DNA of 64,000 nt from Parasegetibacter sp. NRK P23 (GCF_023721715.1 NZ_JAMDLG010000001.1:3635784-3699783), one strand, 5' to 3'; shown: positions 9,853-18,412, counted from the first letter of the stretch. The notes: generated from the sequence alone by a model not told the origin. A program made the numbers and translations.

Positions 9853-10278
9853 ATGAGCAAAATGGTGATGCTGATCGCTGAAGATGATGCGGACGACAGG
9901 TTCTTATTCGAAACCGCCTTTTCAGAAAAAGGTTACCCCGAACAACTGGCATTCGTGGAGAACGGCGTGGAACTGTTTGAATTTCTCTATCAGATTGAAG
10001 CGGGAGGGAGCGGCAATTATCCCGCCTGTATATTATTGGATCTGAACATGCCCCGTAAAGATGGCAGGGAGGCGCTGAAGGAACTGAAACAACACGCGGT
10101 GTTCAGAAAGATTCCCGTTATCGTGTTCACCACCACGAAGAATGAACTGGAAATCACCCGTTGTTATGAACTGGGGGCCAATACTTATGTGGTAAAACCC
10201 GTCAGCTTCGACGGGCTGCTGAAAGTGGTGGAAGACATCCGCAACTACTGGTTTGGCACCGCTTCTATTCCAACATAA
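9853..10278 (+). CDS. Stand-alone response regulator (receiver only)
   Basis: 141 residues forming one receiver domain: acidic pocket EDDADD, phospho-acceptor Asp in CILLDLNMP, Thr in VFTTTK and Lys in YVVKPV. It has no output domain. It is of the Rcp1/CheY-like kind common in Bacteroidota, which often works with phytochrome-type PAS kinases. A partner may be the kinase at 4744-6330, but this is inferred only from proximity. Confidence 0.92.
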   Translation: MSKMVMLIAEDDADDRFLFETAFSEKGYPEQLAFVENGVELFEFLYQIEAGGSGNYPACILLDLNMPRKDGREALKELKQHAVFRKIPVIVFTTTKNELEITRCYELGANTYVVKPVSFDGLLKVVEDIRNYWFGTASIPT

Positions 10279-10320
10279 AAAAAATCCTGCGTACCGGAGG
10301 CCCTTCCCGGTAAGCAGGAT
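10277..10320 (-). terminator. Intrinsic terminator for the YtxH gene
   Basis: Arms at 10284-10297 and 10307-10320 pair almost perfectly (ATCCTGC and TACCGG blocks). On the minus strand the hairpin is followed by eight T. It therefore ends transcription of the gene at 10342-10599 and may also stop the convergent receiver transcript, whose stop codon touches it. Confidence 0.85.
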
Positions 10321-10341
10321 CATACATTCTGGCGGGTAAAA

Positions 10342-10599
10342 CTACGAGAGTGCAGCTTTTACTTTGCCTGCTCTGTTTTGTGCTTCATGGATAGCGTCTT
10401 CCGCTTCATCAGCCAGGTTCTGCGCCTGAGATTGTGCTTTTCCCGCGAACTGTCTGATGCGGCCCGCCCAATCATCGGCTGTATGTTTGATCTTTTTCCT
10501 GGTCTCTGAACCTTTATCCGGAGCCATCAATAAACCGATCACTGTTCCAGCCAGCGCTGCGCCGGCAATACCCAACAAGATTTTGGTTTGATTTTTCAT
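10342..10599 (-). CDS. YtxH domain-containing small membrane protein
   Basis: 85 residues. One N-terminal hydrophobic segment (ILLGIAGAALAGTVIGLLMAP) is followed by a Lys-, Ala- and Gln-rich amphipathic helix. The Gly-rich segment ending in LMAP-DKGSETRKK is the hallmark of YtxH-like proteins, often linked to envelope or general stress. Anchored in the inner membrane with the helix in the cytoplasm is the likely topology. Divergent from the receiver gene at 10855. Confidence 0.8.
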   Translation of the reverse strand: MKNQTKILLGIAGAALAGTVIGLLMAPDKGSETRKKIKHTADDWAGRIRQFAGKAQSQAQNLADEAEDAIHEAQNRAGKVKAALS

Positions 10600-10798
10600 A
10601 ACGTCACGTTTTAAAAGGTGATAGAATAGTTATTGCTTTGAAAAAACCGTACCAGATTGCCGGACACTAAAAAACTCAAAACGGCGTTTGTAGCTTTTGT
10701 GGAAGAATGCCCCCTAAAATATGGCCTCAGTACCATATAAGTCAGGCACGATTATCACAGTCATACACATGCTTACTTCAGCCACTACCACCCATACC

Positions 10799-10821
10799 TG
10801 GCGCCGATTATTGTTGCGCCA
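10799..10821. other. Hairpin upstream of receiver gene
   Basis: TGGCGC at 10799-10804 pairs with GCGCCA at 10816-10821 around an 11-base loop, and TCGTTTTATTTG follows. It could be a terminator remnant or a regulatory hairpin in the 255-base region before the gene at 10855. Nothing else was recognised there. Confidence 0.35.
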
Positions 10822-10854
10822 TCGTTTTATTTGCTAACTTAGAGTTCAGTTATC

Positions 10855-11196
10855 ATGAGCAATAAAAAAGTTTTGATCATAGACGATGAGGAAGACTTTT
10901 GCCTGCTGTTGCAAGGGTACCTGAAAAGGAAAGCGTTCGATGTAACGGTATCGAACACCCTAAAAGAAGGCATACGGAAGTTTGGGGAGATCTGCCCCGA
11001 TGTGTTGTTCCTCGACAATAATCTCCCGGACGGGCTTGGTTGGGAGCAACTGCCCCGTTTTGCCACCCAGCATCCCAACACACAGTTTTACCTCGTAAGC
11101 GCCTATCATCCTACCCTACCCCCGGTTCAGGAAAACACGGTGGTGAAAGTATTTGAAAAGCCTATTTCATTCCGTGATCTGGACCAGTTTCTTTAA
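10855..11196 (+). CDS. Stand-alone response regulator (receiver only)
   Basis: 113 residues, a bare receiver domain: IIDDEEDF acidic pocket, phospho-Asp in VLFLDNNLPDG, Ser in LVSAYH and Lys in VFEKPISF. No output domain. It ends 8 bases before the LysE-family gene and is probably co-transcribed with it, an unusual pairing without an obvious functional link. Confidence 0.88.
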   Translation: MSNKKVLIIDDEEDFCLLLQGYLKRKAFDVTVSNTLKEGIRKFGEICPDVLFLDNNLPDGLGWEQLPRFATQHPNTQFYLVSAYHPTLPPVQENTVVKVFEKPISFRDLDQFL

Positions 11197-11204
11197 TTTA
11201 CGGC

Positions 11205-11840
11205 ATGTTTGAAGCATTGGTTAAAGGACTTGCCCTTGGTTCGGTGCTGGCCATATCTGTTGGTCCGGTCATCTTTACCATACTCAAACAAAGCATCAAC
11301 AACGGGAAAGAAGGCGGGCTGAGTTTCGTGGGTGGCGTATGGTTGAGTGATGTTTTGCTGATCGTACTCTGCAACGCGTTCTCGGAAATGGTGCAACATC
11401 TCCTGTATTATCAGCAGGCCATAGGTTATACGGGCAGTATTTTCCTCGTGGGTATGGGCGTTTTTTACGCGTTCTTCAAAAAAATAAAACTCCGGAGCGA
11501 TCCGGCTACCTTAAAAGCTTTCAACAAATCTGATTTCGCGAAGATATTCAGCAGTGGCTTTCTCCTTAATACACTTAATCCCGGGGTATTCCTGTTTTGG
11601 CTCACCAGCGCCACCACTTTATCCGTGAGCCATTCCGTCCAGGAAAGGATGCTCATTTTCGCGGCCTGTATGGGCCTGAATATGGGTGCGGATATACTCA
11701 AAGTTTTTCTCGCTGGAAAAATCAGGCACCGTCTCAACCTCGCTACCATTTCGCTCATCAATAAAATATCGGGAAGCCTGCTCATCATTTTCGGACTGCT
11801 ATTATTCTGGGGAACTTATTACGCATTAACAAAAAATTAG
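11205..11840 (+). CDS. LysE family translocator
   Basis: 211 residues with about six membrane segments. The start FEALVKGLALGSVLAISVGP matches the conserved N-terminus of LysE/RhtB exporters (gate motif around SVGPV). LNPGVFLFWL is the second family signature. It should export amino acids or related small molecules by proton antiport from the inner membrane; the substrate cannot be told from sequence. Confidence 0.88.
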   Translation: MFEALVKGLALGSVLAISVGPVIFTILKQSINNGKEGGLSFVGGVWLSDVLLIVLCNAFSEMVQHLLYYQQAIGYTGSIFLVGMGVFYAFFKKIKLRSDPATLKAFNKSDFAKIFSSGFLLNTLNPGVFLFWLTSATTLSVSHSVQERMLIFAACMGLNMGADILKVFLAGKIRHRLNLATISLINKISGSLLIIFGLLLFWGTYYALTKN

Positions 11841-11874
11841 CGCAAAAACATGGAGCGCGCCTTAACTTAGGTTT

Positions 11875-12432
11875 ATGAAACCGGCATTGCTCTTTATCCT
11901 TTGCATACTCCCCTCTTTTTTATTCGCACAGCAGTCTGATATGGTGGTGCTGAAGAAAAAGAACAACAGGACCGTTGAAACTTTTTTCGCCGGGAAACAG
12001 GTGCAGTTCGTTTATGCCGATGGACAGTGGATGAAGGGGGTTATCCGTTACATCGCGCGGGATTCCGTTTTTCTCAATTTCTTCGATATCCGCCCCATGC
12101 CCACCGGTTATGGCACTTTTTCCATTGATACCATCGCCGTGCTGCCATTTGCCCTCCATTACCGGGACATGGTTGCCTTCCCGCGCCGCAAAGATTCCTG
12201 GCGCTTCATTAAAAACGGAACACTTTTTAAAATAGGCGGTGCGGGCTATATTCTTCTGAACGTAATCAACGGAGAATACCTCAACGAGCCCATTACCGAT
12301 AGCCGGAACCTGCGCAGTTTAGGCATTGCGGCCGGCGTTTTCGGCGCGGGATTCCTGATGGGCCGTTTACACAAACCCCTGCTGGAAGTGGGCAAAAAAT
12401 ACAAACTGCACTACGTTTCCCTTACCCGGTAA
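11875..12432 (+). CDS. Secreted or membrane-attached protein of unknown function
   Basis: 185 residues with a signal peptide (LLFILCILPSFLFAQQ). A beta-rich first half contains pairs such as KQVQFVYADGQWMKGVIRYI and DSVFLNFFDI, reminiscent of small beta-barrel folds. The second half has two hydrophobic stretches (GTLFKIGGAGYILLNVI and SLGIAAGVFGAGFLMGRL). No family recognised. It follows the LysE gene by 34 bases. Confidence 0.72.
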   Translation: MKPALLFILCILPSFLFAQQSDMVVLKKKNNRTVETFFAGKQVQFVYADGQWMKGVIRYIARDSVFLNFFDIRPMPTGYGTFSIDTIAVLPFALHYRDMVAFPRRKDSWRFIKNGTLFKIGGAGYILLNVINGEYLNEPITDSRNLRSLGIAAGVFGAGFLMGRLHKPLLEVGKKYKLHYVSLTR

Positions 12433-12501
12433 TTTTCATTTCTCTTTCAATTCCATCCGCGGAATATTATCTTGCAGCCTGTTGCGCACAAAAAAGACCG
12501 G

Positions 12502-13212
12502 ATGAAATTAAAGGGCATTGTTCCACGTACCTGGAGGCTGATCAAAAAGATATTCATCTTCCTTTTCTTCTTTCAGCTATTCTATATACTCCTGCTTAGA
12601 TGGGTGGATCCCCCTTTTACCATCACACAAATGGGCAGCATGGTACATGGTTGGTTCAACGGCTACGGATTTAAAAGAGATTATGTGGATATGGAAGCCA
12701 TTTCATTTCATGCCCGCCTGGCGGTGATTGCCTCGGAGGACCAGCTTTTCGTGGACCACGGCGGCTTCGACTGGAAAAGCATTGAAAAGGCGATGGAATA
12801 CAATAAAAAGAAGCCGAACCGGACCCGCGGCGCCAGCACCATCAGCCAGCAGGTAGCCAAGAATGTGTTCTTATGGCAGGGCAGAAGCTGGCTCAGGAAA
12901 GGACTGGAAGTGTATTTCACGAAAATGATCGAATGGATCTGGGGCAAACGCCGCATTCTTGAAGTGTACCTTAATGTAATTGAGATGGGTAAAGGTGTTT
13001 ACGGTATTGAAGCGGCGGCGCAGGCTTATTTCTCCAAACCCGCATCCGCTTTAACGGCCCGGGAAGCCGCCATGATCGCGGCCTGCCTCCCCAACCCGGT
13101 AAAGTTCACGGTGAAACCGGCTTCCGCCCGGGTAAAATCGCGCACGCCCTTCATACTCCGGCAGATGAATAACCTCAAGAACGATACCGATATTTTAAAA
13201 GTGATCCAGTAA
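12502..13212 (+). CDS. mtgA: Monofunctional biosynthetic peptidoglycan transglycosylase
   Basis: 236 residues from the ATG at 12502 (an upstream TTG at 12472 would add 10 residues without benefit). One N-terminal membrane anchor (IFIFLFFFQLFYILLL) precedes a GT51 domain. Catalytic Glu in ASEDQLFVDHGG, then RGASTISQQVAKN, KRRILEVYLNVIE and GIEAAAQAYFSK are all family signatures. There is no transpeptidase domain. It polymerises lipid II into glycan strands on the periplasmic side. Its stop lies one base from the stop of the convergent glycosyltransferase gene. Confidence 0.96.
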   Translation: MKLKGIVPRTWRLIKKIFIFLFFFQLFYILLLRWVDPPFTITQMGSMVHGWFNGYGFKRDYVDMEAISFHARLAVIASEDQLFVDHGGFDWKSIEKAMEYNKKKPNRTRGASTISQQVAKNVFLWQGRSWLRKGLEVYFTKMIEWIWGKRRILEVYLNVIEMGKGVYGIEAAAQAYFSKPASALTAREAAMIAACLPNPVKFTVKPASARVKSRTPFILRQMNNLKNDTDILKVIQ

Positions 13213-13213
13213 A

Positions 13214-14896
13214 TTACTCTTCCACTACCTCCACCGTAAGGCTGTTCAGCGTATAAGTATCAGGAATGGAAGTAGGTAAGCCGTAACGAACTCTTTTCTT
13301 GAAGGGGAATTTCCCCGGGATTTTTGCGGACAATTTCACCGATTCCGTAGCGCCTTTCTGACGGTCGGGCACAAATGAGAGCAGGGAGAAGAAAAAAGGA
13401 TCGCCTTCGTCCATTCCGGCGATGGCCGCTCTCCGGTCCGCTATCCGGCAACGTGCGAACTCGTTCAGGCCGGCAGTAAAAGTTCCTTCCTGTGCAACAC
13501 TATCGCCACGCAATAATACTTTCGCAGGCAACTCGAACCAATCGCCCATGCGGCTGCTGAAGCAGGAATCACTATAGGAGGTCATATTTCCGCGTGGCGT
13601 TACGATCACCGGGCCGTGAAGGGTGTCGTTTTTTATCTTATGGTTCACCACGAGTACATTTCTGCCCTGGAACTGTTGTTCTATCGGCCAGAAATTATAA
13701 TTGTTTCTGCGGGCATAAATTGAATTCAACGACAGTGCCGTATCGCCGGAATAGAACCAATGTTTGGCCGCGTTCTGATAAGAACTCACAAACACCACTG
13801 GTCTTCCTTTCGCCTCCGCCTTAATGGCAGCTGCACGTTCCCTGTTTTTATGGAACTCGTCTTTTTTCAACCAGGGTAGCGGGTTCACATCCATCAGCAT
13901 ATACACCCTTACTACCAGTACCAGCATGATGGTGGCGAAAGCGCTGATGCGGAGGAAGGGCCACCATTTCCTTTCCCGGGAAAGATAAGTATGCCCCAGC
14001 ACGATCAGGGGGATGAAGATGGGCACTGTCCAGTTTGCCTCTACCCTTCCTTTTATGGTACTGATGGCGAAAAAGCCGAGGATGCCGAAAAGCGTCCAAC
14101 GCAGCGCTTTCTCCAATGGCGTTTCCGACTTGTGTTTCCAGGCGCCCCACAACAGGAGCCAGCCGATGATCGGCCCCATGAAAGCCAACTGCCCCACCAC
14201 ATATTCAATGGTGAAGCCGGCCTGGTAACGAACGGCGTTCCGTTCAAATAGATGGTATTGCACAGAAGGAAATCCATGCTGGTATTGCCATACCAGGTGC
14301 GGGATGAAAAGGATGGAAGCAATAATAACGGCCAGCCAGCTCTGGTAATACTTCAGCAACTTCAGGTTGGAAAGCAGGGTAAAAAACACCACCAGCACTC
14401 CATGGTACTTCGAATACAGCATGGCCGCCATCACCGCGCCCAGGAGGAAGGTATTGGTGAAGGATTTATGTTCCAGGAAGCGTTTGTACACATAAAAAAA
14501 GCAGGCGATAAAAAACACCAACGGGAGATCAGGCACCGCAAGCATTCCGCCGATCTGCAATACCGCAAGCCCACCCGCGATCCAGTAAAATACGGTGTTG
14601 TTCTTTTCCCGGAGCATCGAATGGATAATCATCAGGGTAAGGGTGTTCAGCACCAGGATAAAGAACCTTGCGCCCAATTCGCCGGGGAAAAGTAAAGTAC
14701 CCAGTTTGATGAGCAGGGCCGTCATGGGCGGGTGGTCGAAATAACCCCAGTCCAGGAACCTGGAATACACCCAGTAATACGCTTCATCGTCCAGCAGCCC
14801 CGTTCCGGTGGCCTGGATCAGTCCAATGATAAACCATGCGATAAAAAATATTCGGGGAGAGACAGACACTGGCCTCGCGGGCGCGGATGCTTGCAT
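13214..14896 (-). CDS. GT39/ArnT-like membrane glycosyltransferase
   Basis: 560 residues. About 10-12 membrane segments in the first 360 residues are followed by a soluble periplasmic C-terminal domain. The first loop holds GLLDDEAYYWVYSRFLDWG and YFDHPPM, the acidic motif typical of dolichyl/undecaprenyl-phosphate-sugar dependent enzymes. It probably moves a sugar from a polyprenyl-phosphate donor to a lipid or protein. It is the last gene of the nfu-pnuC-nadR-like operon, 33 bases after the kinase, without an obvious functional link. Confidence 0.85.
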   Translation of the reverse strand: MQASAPARPVSVSPRIFFIAWFIIGLIQATGTGLLDDEAYYWVYSRFLDWGYFDHPPMTALLIKLGTLLFPGELGARFFILVLNTLTLMIIHSMLREKNNTVFYWIAGGLAVLQIGGMLAVPDLPLVFFIACFFYVYKRFLEHKSFTNTFLLGAVMAAMLYSKYHGVLVVFFTLLSNLKLLKYYQSWLAVIIASILFIPHLVWQYQHGFPSVQYHLFERNAVRYQAGFTIEYVVGQLAFMGPIIGWLLLWGAWKHKSETPLEKALRWTLFGILGFFAISTIKGRVEANWTVPIFIPLIVLGHTYLSRERKWWPFLRISAFATIMLVLVVRVYMLMDVNPLPWLKKDEFHKNRERAAAIKAEAKGRPVVFVSSYQNAAKHWFYSGDTALSLNSIYARRNNYNFWPIEQQFQGRNVLVVNHKIKNDTLHGPVIVTPRGNMTSYSDSCFSSRMGDWFELPAKVLLRGDSVAQEGTFTAGLNEFARCRIADRRAAIAGMDEGDPFFFSLLSFVPDRQKGATESVKLSAKIPGKFPFKKRVRYGLPTSIPDTYTLNSLTVEVVEE

Positions 14897-14929
14897 AGTG
14901 AAGGGTATTGTGCCGCAAAGATAACCGGA

Positions 14930-15451
14930 TTATTGCAGCAACCGCTGAACGGCATCCAGGGCCTTTTGAAATCTTTCTTCGTAGGACCCGGAAATTTCGG
15001 TCCAGGGAACCGGCTGGTTCACCATAATGTCCTTATAAATATGGAAAAGTTGCTCCCTGCTTTCGAGATCGGGGTATTCCCGGAGTTCGTCGGCCACCCA
15101 GGGCAGGTCGGGTGCACAAAGCAGGTAGAGATCGTATTTCCGTTCCACGATGCGGTCCAGAATCCATTGGTGGCATTGCTGGTAAACGAATTCACACCAC
15201 ACCTGCATCACGTGCATATCTGTATCTATGAAAAGCAGTTTCCCGTTGGATTGCGCCGTAACCGCCTCTTCGAGGCTCAGTTGTCCTTTGGCGATGGTGA
15301 GCAGTTCATCGTACGAGTAATCGGTTCCGTGCACCATCAGGTAACCACGCGCGTATTCTCTTACCCAGTTTTCCCGGTAATGTTGTGCGAGTTGCCTGCA
15401 CAAGGTGCTTTTCCCAGTTGATTCAGGACCAATTACAACCACTTTATACAT
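14930..15451 (-). CDS. NadR-type nicotinamide riboside kinase / AAA_28 ATPase
   Basis: 173 residues. The P-loop GPESTGKST lies at residues 8-16. It is followed by VREYARGYL, LLFIDTDMHVMQVW and YLLCAPDLPWVADELRE, all matching the C-terminal kinase domain of NadR. The DNA-binding and adenylyltransferase domains of full NadR are absent. The known reaction is ATP-dependent phosphorylation of nicotinamide riboside to NMN. Its place 16 bases after pnuC supports that role: PnuC-type carriers need a kinase to trap the substrate. Confidence 0.88.
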   Translation of the reverse strand: MYKVVVIGPESTGKSTLCRQLAQHYRENWVREYARGYLMVHGTDYSYDELLTIAKGQLSLEEAVTAQSNGKLLFIDTDMHVMQVWCEFVYQQCHQWILDRIVERKYDLYLLCAPDLPWVADELREYPDLESREQLFHIYKDIMVNQPVPWTEISGSYEERFQKALDAVQRLLQ

Positions 15452-15467
15452 GCGCCGTAGTGTACTT

Positions 15468-16124
15468 CTAATTCGCCATCAGGCCATCCTTCAGACCCCT
15501 GCTCCGTTGTGCCCTGAACTTCTTTTGCCATTCCACCAATCCGCTCACGGCCATCAGCAACAGTATAAAATAAAAAACGCTGGTAAATACATATCCTTTC
15601 ACGTAGTAGAGCGGAACGGAGGCGATGTTGGTAATGATCCACCAGATCCAGCTTTCCACTTTTTTCTTCGCCATCAGCCACATCCCGGTGAAAGCGGAGG
15701 CGGAAGCGAAAGCGTCTGGTCCGGGCAGGGCGCCGGAGGCAAATCCTTCTTTCAAACGCAACAGTGAAAAATAGATCGCGATATATAGTGCCAGGAAAAA
15801 TGTAAGGTGCATCATCCACTCCCGGGTGTCCGACCGGGTAATGTGCAATACATATTGCTGCTCCCTGTCTTTCCGGGCCCACAGTACCCAGCCATACACA
15901 CTCATGATGGTATAAAAAACATTAACGGCCACCTCGCCAAGGAGATGCCCGTTAAAACTTATATACACGTAAATGATGGTACTCACCAGTCCGGTGGGAT
16001 ACACCAGGATATTTTCCTGGCGGGAGAACCAAACGCTTACGATACCTGCTATTACCGCTATTGCTTCCAGCCAGCCTGTTTCCAGTAAACCGGTCCAGAA
16101 TTGCCGGAAGAACTCTGTTGCCAT
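15468..16124 (-). CDS. pnuC: Nicotinamide riboside transporter PnuC
   Basis: 218 residues with about seven membrane segments. The motifs VWFSRQENILVYPTGLVST, YGWVLW and IWWIITNIASVPLYY match PnuC vitamin carriers. It takes up nicotinamide riboside by facilitated diffusion. The NadR-like kinase just downstream argues for this substrate rather than thiamine or riboflavin. Its ATG overlaps the nfu stop by one base (TAATG). Confidence 0.92.
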   Translation of the reverse strand: MATEFFRQFWTGLLETGWLEAIAVIAGIVSVWFSRQENILVYPTGLVSTIIYVYISFNGHLLGEVAVNVFYTIMSVYGWVLWARKDREQQYVLHITRSDTREWMMHLTFFLALYIAIYFSLLRLKEGFASGALPGPDAFASASAFTGMWLMAKKKVESWIWWIITNIASVPLYYVKGYVFTSVFYFILLLMAVSGLVEWQKKFRAQRSRGLKDGLMAN

Positions 16125-16720
16125 TATTCCGCTTCGGCCACTACTTCTTTCACTTCAGGGATCATCCTTTTCATCATGCCCTCAATCCCCGCTTTCAGCG
16201 TGATCATGGAGGAAGGGCATCCGCTGCAGGAGCCTTGCATGATGAGGTTCACCACCCCTTCGTTGTAATTTTTGAACTGAATGGCGCCGCCGTCCATTTC
16301 AACCGCGGGTTTCACGTAGTTTTCGAGCAGTTCCTTGATTCTTTTCACCACATCGTCATCATCAGCGGCCACTTCATTGGTGCTTTCCGGCTTGATGTTG
16401 GCAAGTTCCTCTTCGTTCACCACCGCTTTTCCTTCCTCCAGGTATTCCTTCAGGAACTGGCGGATGGTAGGGATCACATCGTTCCAGTCTGTATCCACTG
16501 TTTTCGTGAGCGTCACAAAGTTACTGGCGATGAAAACACTTTTTATGAAGGGGAAGCTGAACAATTCTGTTGCCAGGGGAGAAGGTTTCGCACTCGCCTC
16601 GTCCGGGAAATCGACGCTTTTACCTGGATACAGGAGTTTGTTGGCCACAAACTTCATTGTTTCCGGGTTGGGTGTCATTTCGGTATAGATGCTGATCACC
16701 GGGTTTCCTGTCTTAATCAT
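16124..16720 (-). CDS. NifU family Fe-S cluster carrier (Nfu type)
   Basis: 198 residues from the ATG at 16720; a TTG at 16750 would add 10 residues. The N-terminal Nfu_N domain starts with ISIYTEMTPNPETMKFVAN and includes FPFIKSVFIASNFVTL. An acidic linker leads to the NifU C-terminal domain with the cluster-binding CxxC in GSCSGCPSS near residue 168. It carries and delivers Fe-S clusters to apoproteins. First gene of a four-gene minus-strand run. Confidence 0.93.
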   Translation of the reverse strand: MIKTGNPVISIYTEMTPNPETMKFVANKLLYPGKSVDFPDEASAKPSPLATELFSFPFIKSVFIASNFVTLTKTVDTDWNDVIPTIRQFLKEYLEEGKAVVNEEELANIKPESTNEVAADDDDVVKRIKELLENYVKPAVEMDGGAIQFKNYNEGVVNLIMQGSCSGCPSSMITLKAGIEGMMKRMIPEVKEVVAEAE

Positions 16721-16747
16721 ATTTCTGAATTTACTGTACAAAAGTAA

Positions 16748-16777
16748 CAAAAAAAATCCCGTTGGGTTGCAACGGGA
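16748..16777 (-). terminator. Intrinsic terminator for the merC-like gene
   Basis: TCCCGTTG (16757-16764) pairs with 16770-16777 around a GGTTG loop. On the minus strand a run of T follows. It lies 40 bases after the merC-like stop and before the nfu start. Confidence 0.82.
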
Positions 16778-16817
16778 ACAAAGGGCATTTCCGAAAAGCG
16801 GAATATTTTAAGCTTTA

Positions 16818-17210
16818 CTAGTGGTTACAGTCTGAAGTATGGCAATGGCCTGCTTTCTGGCACTTCCGGTAATTGAGGATGTGCGCCGTAATGATACCGA
16901 TCACCGCCAGCAATAGCAGCGGAATTTCGAAATGATGCCATACCTGCTTGGCTACCAGGCAACTGAATCCCAAAACGAAAACCAGCAGCGGAAGTAATGT
17001 GTGGTGGTGTTTCAGGTAACCGTGGATCAGGGAATAAGCGCCGATACAGAAAGCCAGTATGATCATCAGCACTTCAAAAGAAGTACTGGTAAGCAGTTCA
17101 ATGCCCAATACCGGCAGGCTCGTTAAAAAAAGCGGCAGCAGCGCACAATGGATGGCGCAGGCAAGCGAGGTGGCAATTCCAAGGGCGTCCCAGTTCACTT
17201 TAAATCCCAT
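16818..17210 (-). CDS. MerC domain-containing membrane protein
   Basis: 130 residues from the ATG at 17210 (MGFKVNWDALGIATS). Four membrane segments. The conserved pair in the first helix, SLACAIHCALLPL, carries the metal-binding cysteines of MerC. The tail is rich in Cys and His (CQKAGHCHTSDCNH) and may bind metal. Known MerC proteins move mercuric ions; in Bacteroidota, merC-like genes sit near metal regulators. It is divergent from sco and the Fur-family gene, which suggests metal-linked control rather than mercury resistance. Confidence 0.82.
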   Translation of the reverse strand: MGFKVNWDALGIATSLACAIHCALLPLFLTSLPVLGIELLTSTSFEVLMIILAFCIGAYSLIHGYLKHHHTLLPLLVFVLGFSCLVAKQVWHHFEIPLLLLAVIGIITAHILNYRKCQKAGHCHTSDCNH

Positions 17211-17243
17211 AATTTCCAGATAAGAGTGCAAAAATAACAATCG

Positions 17244-17258
17244 TGCAACGAAGTTGCA
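17244..17258. promoter_or_regulatory. Candidate metalloregulator operator (TGCAAC-N3-GTTGCA)
   Basis: A 15-bp hyphenated palindrome between the divergent merC-like and sco genes, embedded in A/T-rich sequence. A Fur-family gene lies in the sco operon, so this is a plausible binding site. No other inverted repeat of this quality was seen between the two genes. Confidence 0.5.
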
Positions 17259-17283
17259 AATAATTTTTTAACCGCATTGGCCG

Positions 17284-17291
17284 TACCTTTG
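17284..17291 (+). promoter_or_regulatory. Candidate -7 promoter element (TACCTTTG)
   Basis: Exact match to TAnnTTTG, 16 bases before the sco start and 25 bases after the palindrome at 17244-17258. Confidence 0.5.
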
Positions 17292-17307
17292 TGGCACAAT
17301 TGGAAGT

Positions 17308-17955
17308 ATGGGCAAAAAACTGATGATCTATCTGGGGATTTTCGTGGTACTGGTAGGGGGCTTTTTCTTCTTTATTTATGGAGATAATGATCTTTGGAAG
17401 ACCAAACTCCCCGTATTGAATTACACGAAGGAGTTCTCGTTCACCGACCAGTATGGCAAGCGGATCACCGACCAGGACGTAAAAGGAAAAGTGTATGTGG
17501 CGGAATATTTCTTTACCACCTGCCCCGGCATCTGCCCCAGAATGAACAATAACCTGAAAGGGGTGTATGAAAAGTATAAAAATAAAGACGGCTTCGCGAT
17601 CCTTTCCCATACAGTGGACCCGGAGAAAGACACCGTTGGCAGGATGAAACATTACGCGGATTCCCTCGGTGTAAACACGCCCAACTGGCTGTTTTTAACA
17701 GGCCCCAAAGACAGTCTGTACAACGTGGCCCGCGCCAGTTATTTACTGGACGACCCCGCGAATGCGCAGCAGGCAATAGACGAGCAGTTCATCCACACGC
17801 AGTTTTTTGCGCTGGTCGACAAAGGCGGAAGGGTCCGCGGCATTTACGACGGACTCAAAACAGAAGAGATCGCCAAACTGGAAAAAGATATTTCCGATCT
17901 GCTGAAGGAGAATACACCCCAACGCACATCGGTACAAACAATGATGAACCAATAA
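17308..17955 (+). CDS. SCO1/SenC family protein
   Basis: 215 residues. An N-terminal membrane anchor (LMIYLGIFVVLVGGFFFFIYG) precedes a thioredoxin-fold domain with the copper-binding CxxxC in TTCPGICPRM and the conserved His in FIHTQFFALVDKGG. SHTVDPEKD is the family signature. It acts in the periplasm as a copper chaperone or thiol oxidoreductase for cytochrome oxidase assembly. Four bases separate it from the Fur-family gene, so they form an operon. Confidence 0.93.
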   Translation: MGKKLMIYLGIFVVLVGGFFFFIYGDNDLWKTKLPVLNYTKEFSFTDQYGKRITDQDVKGKVYVAEYFFTTCPGICPRMNNNLKGVYEKYKNKDGFAILSHTVDPEKDTVGRMKHYADSLGVNTPNWLFLTGPKDSLYNVARASYLLDDPANAQQAIDEQFIHTQFFALVDKGGRVRGIYDGLKTEEIAKLEKDISDLLKENTPQRTSVQTMMNQ

Positions 17956-17959
17956 AGCT

Positions 17960-18382
17960 ATGATTATGGAAACCCAGGTGCAGCAGCTACTCAAGCAAAA
18001 CCAGCTTAGCGTTACAGGAAGCCGGGTGAAAATACTGGAGCTCTTTCTTCAGAACAACGGCGCCCTCGCCCATGGTGATATTGAAAAGAAAACCGGGGAA
18101 AAATTCGACCGCGTTACCATCTACCGCACCCTGCAAACCTTTATGGAGAAAGGGATCATTCACCTGATTCCCACCACCGATAACAACGTGCGTTACGCGC
18201 TTTGTAAAGACAATTGCTCCGAAGGGCACCACCACGATAACCACGTGCATTTCGTTTGCGATGAATGCGGCACCACGATTTGCCTGGAAGAAGTTACCGT
18301 TCCCGAAGTTAAACTTCCCAAAGGATTTAAACCGCACCAGGCGGAAATGGTGGTGAACGGCGTTTGCAAAGACTGTAAGTAA
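17960..18382 (+). CDS. Fur family transcriptional regulator
   Basis: 140 residues (ATG at 17960, or 17966). The winged helix includes FDRVTIYRTLQTFMEKGII. The hinge metal site HHHDNHVHFVCDECG and two CxxC pairs (CDEC and CKDC) match the structural zinc site of Fur/Zur proteins. The His-rich stretch is consistent with zinc or iron sensing; the metal cannot be assigned. Its operon with sco and the divergent merC-like gene suggests it controls them through the palindrome at 17244. Confidence 0.93.
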   Translation: MIMETQVQQLLKQNQLSVTGSRVKILELFLQNNGALAHGDIEKKTGEKFDRVTIYRTLQTFMEKGIIHLIPTTDNNVRYALCKDNCSEGHHHDNHVHFVCDECGTTICLEEVTVPEVKLPKGFKPHQAEMVVNGVCKDCK

Positions 18383-18412
18383 AAAATAAAGCCCCCATGT
18401 AGAAACATGGGG
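18381..18412. terminator. Hairpin terminator between convergent fur-like and peptidase genes
   Basis: CCCCATGT (18393-18400) pairs with 18405-18412 around AGAA. The T-run follows on the minus strand, so it best ends the peptidase transcript. It is the same hairpin for the Fur-family gene but with a poor T tract on that side. Confidence 0.65.
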
